From positions 1-32,618 of the forward strand of contig CALQHT020000035.1 of assembly GCA_943330455.2 (NCBI GenBank): a stretch of DNA of 32,618 nt. Reading direction: 5' to 3'. The position numbers and the translations under genes are program-made. This DNA is from Nitrosovibrio sp. Nv4. Its GTDB lineage: Bacteria > Pseudomonadota > Alphaproteobacteria > Acetobacterales > Acetobacteraceae. This document shows positions 18,301 to 30,300 of this stretch, one piece after another. The stretch's first letter is position 1. Each line of letters begins with the position of its first letter. The notes beneath the pieces were generated by a model. It searched no databases and was not told the origin of the DNA. It was given only the letters and a program-made list of their open reading frames with translations.

Positions 18301-21300
18301 TGCTGGTAGAGCTTCACCCAGGCCTTGCCGCCTGAATCGCGCGTGATGTCATGGATCAGGAGTTTGCCGGCACCCGGTTCGGTCATGTCGATCCGGTGTA
18401 TCCCGAGATCGAACGCGGTGTTGTTCGTGATCGACACATGACCATAACCGCCGAAGACATTGATCTGCCCGTTGCCGGTATTCATGACCCGGCCGGTGAT
18501 GTCGACATTGCCGCCGGTGGTGCGCAGGTCGTCGACCTCGATACGCTGGGTCGCGGTGTTGAAGAACACCGTGAAGTCCGGTGTGGAATCTTGGACAAGC
18601 TTGATCTTACCGGTCGCGCCGGACAGGATGATGTCGTTGATGCGCTGTGCGGTGGCGACGCCGAATGTCAGCCCATAGTCGGCCTTACCACTCTGGATAA
18701 TGCCGTTGAGGTTGATGAAATCCGCCTTGATGTGGATTTTGTCCGACATAATCGTCTGGGCGGCACCCGGCTGTTGATCCAGGACGCCCTTGGCCGAGGC
18801 CGCCGTGGCCGGGGTAATCCAGCCACCGGTGGCGGCTTTCCACTGAGTCAGCGGCACGGACTGTTCGAACACCGGCACGCTGATAAACAGTTCTCCACCC
18901 GCAACAACGTTGAGGGATTTCGACTCCACCGGCCCGAAGATGTTGACGTTGCCCTTGCCAGACGGGTTGAAGCCTGGAACCACGGTCGCGAGTTCGACCT
19001 TGCCGGCAAGGTTGTGGATACCGATGCCGCCGTCGCCGATCGACATGATGGTGAGATCGGGCCACGGATAGTCCGAGAACTTGCCGTTGATCTTGTATTT
19101 GACGTCGTTGTTGACCGACACGACATCCAGTCGGTTCTGGATCACCACGGATGGTTCGGTCGCCCCTGTTGCCACACCGCCCAGGTTGAAGACAGCAATG
19201 CCAGGAAAGAACGAGGCAATCGGGGAGCCCGAGTCCAGAATGAACAGATTGTCGTCTTTGACATTTAAAGCGTTCGACTTGTTGATGTCGGAGTTCTTCC
19301 CCATCGAGTCGCCATTGAAGAACAGGCCACCCAGATTATAGGGGATCGTGACGCCCTTGATCTTCAGGAAGGCAGGCGTGTCGTTGAGGATGGTGACCGA
19401 CGCATCGTTCGGCGCGATCCAGGTGCCCGTGCCCTGCAGCGAGTCACCGCGCGTCGTGATCGATCCCGAGTCTGCCCAGATCGGGTTGACCGTGACCGTC
19501 ATGACATATTGCTGGTGAACGACGTTGACGAACCCACCCTTGCCGTCGGACTCCTTGGTAACGATCCCCAGGGAGTCGAGTTCCGCTTCGACGCGGGCGA
19601 TCTCTTCCTCGTAATATTGCTTCAAGGTCGGGTTCGATGGACCGTAAGTGTTCAGCAGGTCCTGGTATTCCGCGAGTTTGGCAACCAGGCCGCTGGTGAG
19701 GGATTCCTGGGTAACCTCAAAGGTCACGCCATCAGTGGCATCCGCACTGGTAATCGTGCCGGTCTTGCCGTCCCAACCCTTCAGCCACAAGGACTGCTGG
19801 CGGATGATCCCGGTTTCCACGGTGCCGTCCATCTGGATGACACCACGGGAAATGCTCAGGACATTGGCGTCCTGATACTCCAACAGCGCACCGCCGCCCT
19901 GGGCCTTCAGCAGCGCGGATTGCAGTTCGCTGACCCAGCTGACCGCCTTCGCCTGAATATCCATCACGTTGTCGCTGTTACGCGCCGTGAACAGATTGGC
20001 GGCACGCGCGGTCTGCAGCAGCGCCCCGTTCGCGACCGTGATCTTGTTGCTCTGGATCAGATAGCCGGTGGCCCCGATATCGGATATCGGCACCAGCGCA
20101 CCCGCGAACCCATCGAAACGCGCTTCGATATGGTAAACGTCTTCGTTGTATTTCGTGTCGGAGCCAGCCGACAGGTTCAGGTCGCCATAGGCCTTGATCT
20201 TGCTGTTGGCGCCGATCACGACCTGGTTGTCCGGACGGATATCGACCGTTGCGGAGCCAACCGTCGCCGTCCCGAGGCCATAGGTTTCTGTCGAAACCAA
20301 CTGCTGCAAGGTGCCCTTGCCGCGTGCCGAGATGTCGATGGCGTTGTCGCTGGTCAGGATCGCGCCGGTGCCGATCTGCACCGCCGATACAGCGGTCGGG
20401 ACGATGATCCGACCATCGACGAATGCACCGGACAGCGCGCCACCGGTGATGAAGGCGGCCGCGTCATGCACGTCGAAATCGTTCAATGAGGCCAGCTTGA
20501 AGGTATGGGTGTTCAGCGCGAGCCCGACGACCGTCAGCTTCGCCGTATTCCCGATCGTGACCTTCGTTGTTGTATTGATGGTTGTCTTGTCGTCCGCGCC
20601 GGCACCGCTGACCAGGCCACCGGTCGTGCCCTTGATGTTCTCGGACGGGCTGCCACCGATGATCGGCTTATCGAGATGGGTCGTCGCCGTGATCTCGATG
20701 TCCTTGGCGTTGATGACGACGTTGTCACCGATCGCGGCGGTCGTGTTGGCGGTGGCGGTATTGCGGCTCTCACCGCCCGCGCCGGCAAACAGGCCGCCGG
20801 CAACGGTCGTGATCTGCGAATTGAACTGCGCGGTCTGGTCGGCGCCGACGGACAGCGCCCCTGCCCCGGTCGTCAGATTGACCTTCGAGCCAGCCCCAAT
20901 GCTCGCCAGAGTGGAACTGATATTCTTGGCGTGCGCGACGGACAGCGCCCCCGCAATCAGGCCACCCGAACCCGCGTTGGTGAAGGCGAAATTGTCGTCC
21001 TTGCCTGTTGCGCCGATCGTCAGTTGCTGGCCGGTGAAGGTGACGTTCTTGCCCAGGAACGCTTGGGTGACCGTGTTCGAATCTGTCTCGGAATAGGCGA
21101 TCCCGGCGGCGATCAGGCCACCGGCATTGCTGTTGGCGGTGGATTTCTGGCGCGTGTTGTTGACCGCGCTCAACAACGTGGCGCCGGCGATGGTCAGGAT
21201 CGCGCCGTCGCCGACGAAGCCTTTGACGGTTGACGTGTTGTCGATGACCGCATTCGTGCTGGTCACCCCGATCAGCGCGCCGGCCGAACCGATGGACCTG

Positions 21301-24300
21301 GATCGAGCGGTGAAGCCGCTGGCCGGCAAGACCGTGCTGGCGGTGACGGTCAGCGATCCGGCCTCCAACTTGTTCACGCCCTGTGCCGAATTGTCTGGAT
21401 TGCCGACGGACGCGATCACGGTCGGATCGATCGTTACGTCTGTCAGAGAGGCACCGACGGCCAGACCGCCGGCGGCGACGCCATGCGCCTCGGCGAAGGC
21501 GTCGATGGTGGCGACAGAAGAGACTTTCACCGCGTTGTTGACATCGATCTTGGCGCCGGCACCGATCGACGCCTTCACATCCGGATGGACGTTGATGAAG
21601 GAGAAGTTGGCGCCGAACGCACCGACACCGGCGGTGACCGCCAGAACACTGGTGACCGCTTTGGTATTTTCGGCGGCGCTGACGGTCAGCGAATTGACCG
21701 ATCCAGGCCCACCGATCACGGCGTTGGCATTGACCCTGGCTATCGAGCCGCCCGAGACGTCGAGCCGCGTGAACACGACACCAGCGGCAACGGCGCCCCC
21801 GGACACCTGATCGGTCTTCAGGTCGAAATCGCGTGTATTGACGGCTGTCACGCTGACGGCATCCGCGGTTTCGACGCTGCCGAGGCTCGCCTGCACCAGG
21901 CTGGAGTCGTTGACGATGCCAACCGCGGCACCTAGGCCGACGAAGCCCGCGCTGCCGCTTATGACCAGCAGGTCGACTTCATCGTTCAACGTGGCCAGAA
22001 CCGAGATGTCATCCCCGGCCGCGAGTACGCCGTCGGCGGATGCGGTGACGTTGTCGGCGATGTTCATCACCACCACGGACGCACCGATTCCGACAAGCCC
22101 AACCGCGACGCTGCCCAGGCTCACGGTGTAATGCGACGCCGCGTTGCCGCGGACACCAATGTCCTGGCCAGCGTCGATATCCGCCCCGGCCTGGATGACG
22201 GCCGAGGTGCCAGGCGGCACCGGCGCATTATGAGCCAGCGCGAGAATGCTCGCCTTGTTCGGCGCCTGCGTGTTGACCGTGGTGATCGCGCCACCGGAAA
22301 TCGAGTCGACGCGATTCTGGCTGGTATTCTTGTTCCCGCCCTTCCCAGTGAAGGATCCGCCAAGATCGCCGGTCACCAGGCCGGTGCCCTTGCTGGCCTG
22401 ATCGGCGGCGTCCTCGTCGCCACTGCCCTTGCCCATGGCAGTGCTGTCTTTGCTGTGGCCTTCGTTATCCTGATAGTTGCTGTTAATCTTCGTGCCGATC
22501 GACCAGACGCTGACGGCACCGCCGACGCCCACGACACCACCCGCGCCGCTGGCGTCGAAGCCGACCAAATCCTTCAGCCCGACAGCATTCACGTAGACGC
22601 TGTTCTTCGCGGAGACCTTGGAACCGGACTGAATCTCGGCCTTGACGTTATTGTTCAGTGTTCCGACATCGACCGCGCCGGCAACACCGACAAAGCCGCC
22701 CGCGACGCCGATGACGAATGTCTTGATGTTCACGTCGTTGGTGGCGTTGACATAGACCATCTGCAACGCGTTGGCACTAGCCGGTGGGCTGGTCCGATTG
22801 ATGATCGCGTTACTGCCGATGGTGGCGGATGTGTCGGACCTGACCAGGGTCACACCGACCGAGCCGGCGACACCAACAAAGCCACCACCGCCGGCGGCGG
22901 AGATGTGCACGATGTTCTCGCTGGAATCGGCCTGCACGATCACGCCATGGGCCGTCGTTCGTTCCGCGGCATTGCCCGTAATATTGCCGTTGACGAGGTT
23001 CGCGACCGACGCCGCGCCGCCGCCCAGGCCTTCGACCGTCGCCGAATTACCGATTGCCGCCAGGGTCGTCTTGTCGATGATCATGACACCGACCGACGCA
23101 CCCACGCCAACGAAGCCGACGCCGAGCGCACCACTCAGTTCGAAGACATGCGTATCGTCTTCCGCCGAGACGAACACGTCACCACCGGCAAGAACCGTGG
23201 CCAGGCCATTGATCGTTGCCTGGGTGGTAATGTCCAGATCGAGCACGTTGACGACGCCGCCGACACCGACCGCGCCCGCGGCGATGCCGAGACCGACCAT
23301 GACAAGGTCTTCCTTGCCCGTGGCTTCGACCGTGATGTCGTTCAGCGCCTGGACGTTGGCGCCCTGCCCGATCCAGGCCTTGGTTTCATTGGTGACGACG
23401 TTGACACCGACGGCCGGCGCAATCCCGACGCCGCCCACGGCGAGACCGGCCGAAACGGTCAAGTGATAGAAATCGTCGCCCGCCGCGACCAGGACGGACT
23501 GAAGCCCGTTCGCGCCCGCGGTCGATGTATTGATCTTCGCATTGTCGCCGATATAGGCAGTGGTCTTGGCATTGACGACGTCGATTCCGGCCGACACGGC
23601 AACCGCCACGCCACCTGCCGACAGACTGATGGTGAAGGTCCGGATCTCATCGCGGTTCGTGGCCGACACCGACAATCCCTTGAACCCACCCTGGGTCGCG
23701 AGCGTTGTCGAGCGCGGCCCGTTCAGCGACGGATCGTTAATCTTGGACTTGCCGCCGTCACCATCCAGATCCATGCCGCCGAGCGAGGGGGTTCCGACCT
23801 TGCCTTGTGCGCGGAGGGCGGAACGATTGCCGCTGGTCGCCGCCGACAGAGTGCCGCCCTTGTTGGACTCGATGCCCGGGGTGCCCGGCGCGCTCGGGTC
23901 ATAGGTCGCGCCGAGGGCGTCGATGCCCGGCGTGATGCGGCCGGTTTGCACGGTGACACCCGTGCGGTTACCGTCGGCTCGCACCACGGCGCCCGCGCCG
24001 ACGAAGCTCTTGACGTCCTTGTTGAGAACATTGACGCCGGCCGCCGCGCCAACCCCGACGCCGCCGGCCGCGAGAACGCCCACCACTTCGTTGATGTTGG
24101 CGTAATCGTTGGCATAGATCACGATGCTGCCGTTGGCGAAAACATTGCCAGCCCCGGCAGAGAGTGCCGGATCGTCGGGATCGTCGCCGATGAAGGCCTT
24201 CGTCGTGATGTTGAACACATGCACGCCGGCATTGACGGCGACGGCGACCCCTCCGGCTCCCAGACCGGCGGAGACAGAAATCAGATCTTCCGTGGAATTC

Positions 24301-27300
24301 GCGGTGACGAAGATGTTGTCATCGACGTTCGCCGTGACACCGGAGTCGATATAGGCCCGGGTGGTCTTGGTGAAGACCCCCGCATCCGCACCGATACCGA
24401 CGCCCACGCTGCCACCGGCGATGGAGCCAGCCACCGAGATGATCTCGGTCACGTCGGATGCGTCGATATCGAGATCGCCGTTCGTCACCGTGATGTTGGC
24501 ACCGCGGCCGACATAGGCGCTGGTTTTTTCGTCCAACACGCCAACCGCGGCCGATCCGGCCACACCCACACTGCCACCGATGGCGATGCCGGCGGCGATC
24601 GAGAGGATGTCCTCATGCGACTGCGCGTCGATCTTCAGGCCGATACCGCCCGCGGATGCAATGGCCCGCTGCCCGACATAGGCGCTGGTGGTGCCGTCAT
24701 GCACCAAGGTCGCGTTCGCGGCACCGATGCCGGCCGAACCGGCAACACCGACCGAGCCGGCGATCATCGTGACCTTGAATTCAGTATCGGCGCTGATCGT
24801 TACCGATCCGGCGGAGGTCAGTTTCGTGGCAGTGCCGGCGGGGACGTCCGCGAGATAGGCCTTGGTGTCCGTGGTCACCACCTGGATCGACGCGGTCGCC
24901 GCAACGGCGGCAGAGTCCGCCACCGCGGCTACGGCGGCGACGGACAGCATGGTCATGTTTTCGACGGCGCCGATCTTGGTGGCCCCGCCGACGCTGACGA
25001 TCGCACCCCTGCCGATATAGGCGCGCGTGGTCTTGCTGATGATTTCAACATCGACACCCGCGCCAACGCCGGCCGACCCGGTCGTCAGGGCCAGGGCACC
25101 AGCGATGCTGATGATATCGGTGTCGTTCAGGGAGGTGACAGTCAGGTTCTGCCCGGCACCAGCCGCGAATTTGCCACCCTGGTTGATCTTGCTGCCGTCG
25201 CCGACATAGGCGGCCGCATCCAGATGGAAGTCGTTGACGACAACCGACGCGCCGATCGCGGCATCGCCGTTGCTCGCCGCACCGGCGAGTGCCACCGACG
25301 TGATGGTCGGATCCTGGCTGTCATCAAGGAACGGCAGGTCGATCTTCGATGGCGACACTAGCAGTTGCGCGTCCACCAGGATCGCGCCGGACGCGTCCGC
25401 ATCGCCGCCGATATACGCCGTGGAGGAGGTATTCAGGACGCCAACCGCAACGGCCAGTCCGATCGCGGTCCCCTGCGAGAATGCGCCCGCCGCCGCCAGG
25501 GTCTGCATCTCGTTGTTCGATATCGCCTGGACGGTGATGCCGCCATTCGAAATCAACGCCGAAGCCGAACGGGCGGAAGCCTCGGTGTCGAAGGTCACTA
25601 TGTGAACGGCAACCGAACCGGCGATGCCGACATCGCCCTTGCCACCACCTGCCGATGCGGCCCAGGTGATGAATTCGTTGGACTTCGATGCCGGGGTAAC
25701 CGCCGCGATGGTAATTCCCTTGCCGGTCAGCACCGAACCGGAGCTGGACACGAACGCGGTGTTCGAGCCTTTCACGACGCTCACGGCGACACCGGCGCCG
25801 ATATTCACGTCATTGTCCATTCCCAACGATGCACCGATCGCCTTCGCGGACACATCGAGTTCGGCTTCCGATCGGATCGTGATGGCCTTGTTGGTGGCGG
25901 TCAGGTCCGCGCCGTTGGTGATCTTCGCCGTGGTGTTGGCGGTCACGACGCTGACCGCGACAGACGCGGCTACGCTGACGCCACTGGAACCACCGCCACC
26001 CTGGCTGCTGTTCTTGTCACCCGCGTCCTTGGTGCCTTGCGAAGCGGACGCCGAGGACATGTCCTGCCCTTGGGTGTTCTTGTTGTCGTTAACCTGGCGA
26101 TCGGCCTGCCCATCGGCTCCCGACTTGCCGCTTTTGCTGTTCTGCTGCGAATCCTTACCGTCATTGCCGCTGGAGCTGGCGACCGCTTTGGTTTCACTGG
26201 AAACCGTCGAGGTCGCGAGCACGGTCAATGTGCCGCCGCTGGTGGAAATGCCGCGCGCGACTTCCGCCGTGACGCTTTCCGTGACGACACCAACCGAGAC
26301 CGACGCCCCGACACCGACGCTCTTGCCCGCTGCCTTGGCATCGGTGATCGTTTCGAAATCGCCGAGATGGGTGGCCGAAACGGTGACATCGCCGGCAGCA
26401 GCAATCGTCGCGACACCTGTCCCGACGCGGGCCAGGGTCGTGTCCTTGACCACCGCCACGGCCACACCGATGCCGATCGCGACATTGCCGGATGACGCGC
26501 CGTTTTCGCCATGCGTGACCGCGGTACTGGCGGATGCGGCGGTCACCGAGAATTTCCCGGCCGTGCCAGACCACAATGTTGCGTTGGTGATCTCCGCGGT
26601 CGTCGTGTTGGTCAGCACATTCACCGCGACCGATGCGCCGATACCGACATCATTGCCTTGGCCGCCACCGCCCGACGGCAGCGCCCGGGCAACCCCGGCC
26701 CCGGTATTGCCGGCGGCAACGACCACATTGCCACCGCCGGTGATCGTGACATTCGAGAATCCACCGCGGCCGACCTGGGCCTCGGTCGTATTGGTCACAC
26801 TGTTGACGGCGACCGAGCCGGCCACGCCGACATCGCCCCCGCCAGCACCAGACGTGGCGTCCGCAACGGAGGTGTGGGTCGCGTCGATCAGCTTCTGGTT
26901 GGCACCGCCCGCGCTGGTCAGATTGATCGCTGTCCCAGTCATGGCATCGGCCCGTGTCGCCGCCAATTGGTAGCGGCCTGGCACGACTTCGATGACGTAA
27001 TAGGTCTTGCCCGTGGTCAGCCCGCCCATGGCAGCGCCGCCGGAATTGTAGACAACGGCATCGCCGGTCCGCAGCGCGGTTTCCCCACCCATATCCAGGA
27101 AGCGCGTCGTTGCGGTCGGATTGAACTTCGCGCTGCCGGTCAGACCAAACAGCCCGTAGGTGAATTTATGCTCGGTGCCCGTGGCGCCCGCGCCAAGGTT
27201 CATCCGACCGGCTGTGCCACTGGCCTTGGCATTATCCTCGGTATCGAAAAGCTGGATACTTCCGCCACCAATGGCACGGACATAATATTCGGTACCATTG

Positions 27301-30300
27301 GTCAGGCCACCGATAACCGTATTGCCGTTGGCGTCGTATTTGACCTTGTCGCCGGTCTTCAGATCGGTGCCGACCCCCAGGAAAATCGTCTCGGCCGTCG
27401 TATCCACCACCGGCGACGTCGACGACGCTATCCCATAGCTCCGCTCGGCCATCCCCGCTTCGACGTCGAGACCACCACCCGAAATCACGGTGTTCTTGCC
27501 GATATAGGCCCGATTCGTGACATTGCCGATATTGACCGCAACCGCGGCGCCAACCCCGACGCCACTACCCGAGGTAGACGCCGAGCCGTCCGCGATCGCC
27601 AGACCATCCGCGTTGGCAGCGGAATTGACGGTGATCGCGCCGGTCGCCGTGATCTGGCGCCCATCGGCGATGAAAGCCGTCGAGCTGACATTCGTGATGT
27701 TGACCGCCACGCCGCCGGCGACACTGACCGTTCCGTCGGACGTGCTGCTCTTGTTGCTGGATGCACCACCGGTGCCGGTCGCGGTGTTGTCCTGTTCCTT
27801 GGACTTGCTGTTGCCGTAATTGGCTTCCTTGTTCGCGGTATTGTCGACGGACTGGGAATTGGCAGCGTCATGACTGCCGGATCCGTCGTCCTCCTGACCG
27901 CCGGCGACGCTCGCCTTCGCGGTGCTGTTGGAAGCGGAAATCGCCGTCGAATCGAAGGTGATGGCTCCCGCGGTCGATTTCAGATCCCGGCCCGTCGTCG
28001 CGAGCGACTTGTCGTTGACCACGGTCACGGCGACCGAAATGCCGACGCCGGTGCTGTTGGATTGAGTATCGCCCTTGGCGGTGTTCCAGACGGTATCGAT
28101 CAGAGAGGACTTGGCCGAGATATTGCCCGCGCCCGTCAGAATCCCGACGCCTGTCCCAATCGTTGCTTGCGTGTCATTGGCCGTGATGGCGATGGCCACC
28201 ACAGGTGTCACACCCGTGGAACCCTTGGCGCCACTGATTGCCTCGGTCACCATGCCCTGCACCGTGGAGGCATCCAGGGTCAACGCCCCCATGCCCGTGA
28301 TGACGGCGGCGTTGCCGATCTGAGCAAGGGTCGTGTTCTGGCCGTAGTTCACGGCGACGGAAATCCCGACGCCGACCTTTGTCCCGTTGCCACCACCATC
28401 GATCGGCCTGGCGCTGGCGACATTGGTTACACTGTTCTGGGCCTTCAGGGTTATGTCGCCGCCGCCCTTGATGGCGACCGTGGGCACGGTGCCCTTGTAG
28501 CCGAGCTGGGCTTGAGTATCCGTGGAGGCGATGTTGATGGCCAACGAACCGGCCGCACCGGTGTTTCCTCCACCAGCGCCGGACAGCGACCACGCTCCAA
28601 AGCCACTGGTCGCATCCGTCAACTTGTGGGCAGTACCCGTGCCCTTGGACTTGAGGTCGATCAGTCCGGCGGTATCGCCCTGAACCGCATGTTCGTGCGT
28701 ATCGTAAAGCTTGAGCTTGCCGCTGCTCTGGACATTGACGAAGTAGGTCTTGCCTTCCGTCAGCCCGCTGATATCGGTGCCGACAGCCCCGTGGGAATAA
28801 GCAACCGAATCACCGGTACGAAGGCCGGACTGCCCGACATTGATGGTTTCGGCCGAAGTGTCGACGGTGCTGGATGGATTGAACACCAGATCGCGGTTCG
28901 CAACAGTCGCCTGGATATCCAGCCCACCGCTGTTGATCGTCGACCCGCCGACATAGGCGAGATTCGTTGCTTTGGCATAGTTGACCGTCACCGCGACGCC
29001 GACGCCGGTGCCACCCGCTCCGGCTCCCTTGAAGGCGTGATGCGTGCCGGCACCCTTGTCCTGCAAGTCGATCCGCCCGGTCGCACCACCGGCGTTGGCC
29101 TGGTCTTCCGTGTTGTACAGGGTATATTTTCCACCACTTGCGTCACGCACGAAGTAGCTTGTGCCGTTCTTCAGACCCTTGATATCGGTCCCGCCGTCGC
29201 CGTGATTGTAGGTGACCTTGTCGCCGGTCTTGAGACCTCCGGAAGCGCCGATATTGATCGTTTCGGCCGCAATATCGACCGTGGTCGTCGGATCGAACTC
29301 CGTCGCCCCGATCACCGCCGAACCATCGGCCGCGGCCGTGCCGTCGATATTAGCCGATGACTTGATCGTCAGCGCACCGCCCGTGGTGATGATCCGGCCG
29401 TTGCCGATATAGGCTTTGGAACTCGCCTGCTCGATATTGACCGCCACCGCGCCGGCAACACTGACCTTGCCGCTGGAGGTCCCGGCCGAGGGGCCCGTGG
29501 CACCCTGAGACCCCTTGGTGGTAGCACCCGGGCTGGCCTTGCTGGTCTGATCCTGGGCGGTCTTGTTGCCGAAATTCTGTTCGCCGGCGCTCTTGTTATC
29601 GACTTCCTGGGTGCCGGAGCCATCGTCCTGCTCCCCGCCCGCAACGCTGGCACGCGCGGTGGATTGGCTGCCGGAAATGGTACGCGACAGGAAGGCCGCG
29701 GCGCCAGTGGCAGTAGCCAGATCGCGCCCGGTCGTGGCCCAGGCATTGTCGTTCACGACTGAAACGGCAACGGAAATCCCAATGCCGGTGCTGCCGGACA
29801 AGGTATCGCCTTCGGCCGTCGTGTTGACGTTGTTGGACAACGCAGCGCTCGCGGAGAAATCGCCGCCAATGGTCAGCAGACCGCCGGTGCCGAGCGTGGC
29901 ATAGGTGTCGTTGGCGATGATGGAAATGGCGACGACCGGCGTGATGGCCGTGCTGCCCTTGCCACCGCCGGTCGCTTCGGTCTCGGTTTCCAGATCGGCA
30001 TTGGCCGTCAGGGTCAGATTCTTCGCACCAACCAGACTCGCGCTGTTGTCGATATAGGCAGCGGTCGTATCTTCTTCGTAGGTGAAGGCCACGGATGCGC
30101 CAAGGCCGACATTGGACGGATTGTTGTTGCCCACCGCGGCCGGCAACGCACGGGTCGCGTGCGTAATATCGGTGTTCGCGGTGAACTTGACGTTGGGGGA
30201 GCCGGTCAAGGTCAGGCTGGCACCGTTGTCCAGATAGGCCTTGTGCTCAAACACCGTGACGTTCAGCGCCAGCGAGCCGGCAACGCCGACTTTCGCCGCC

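Larger units (their letters stand above)
13980..20150 (-). other. Beta-helix-like stalk of the giant protein
   Basis: Residues about 4000-6050 are rich in short strand motifs of the kind GDVxLxAxxSI, GTLxLTSxxGGIG and GDLRVxxIxTSG, as in filamentous-haemagglutinin-like beta-helices. Examples are GDFRIDRILSNKGDVDLRA and GNITIQQTVGTLEIDQVVA. The repeats are irregular, and the stretch holds two helical insertions and one tandem module pair that are listed separately. No enzymatic motif is visible. Confidence 0.55.

Noticed and set aside
22131-25361. Long plus-strand open frames opposite the giant gene (this one over 1000 codons; others near 26511-29360, 15678-18335 and 9036-10664)
   Set aside because: They follow the codon pattern of the giant gene in the opposite strand, are Arg/Asp/His-rich with no recognisable domain, and lack ribosome binding sites. 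High GC and a repetitive sense strand explain the missing stops.
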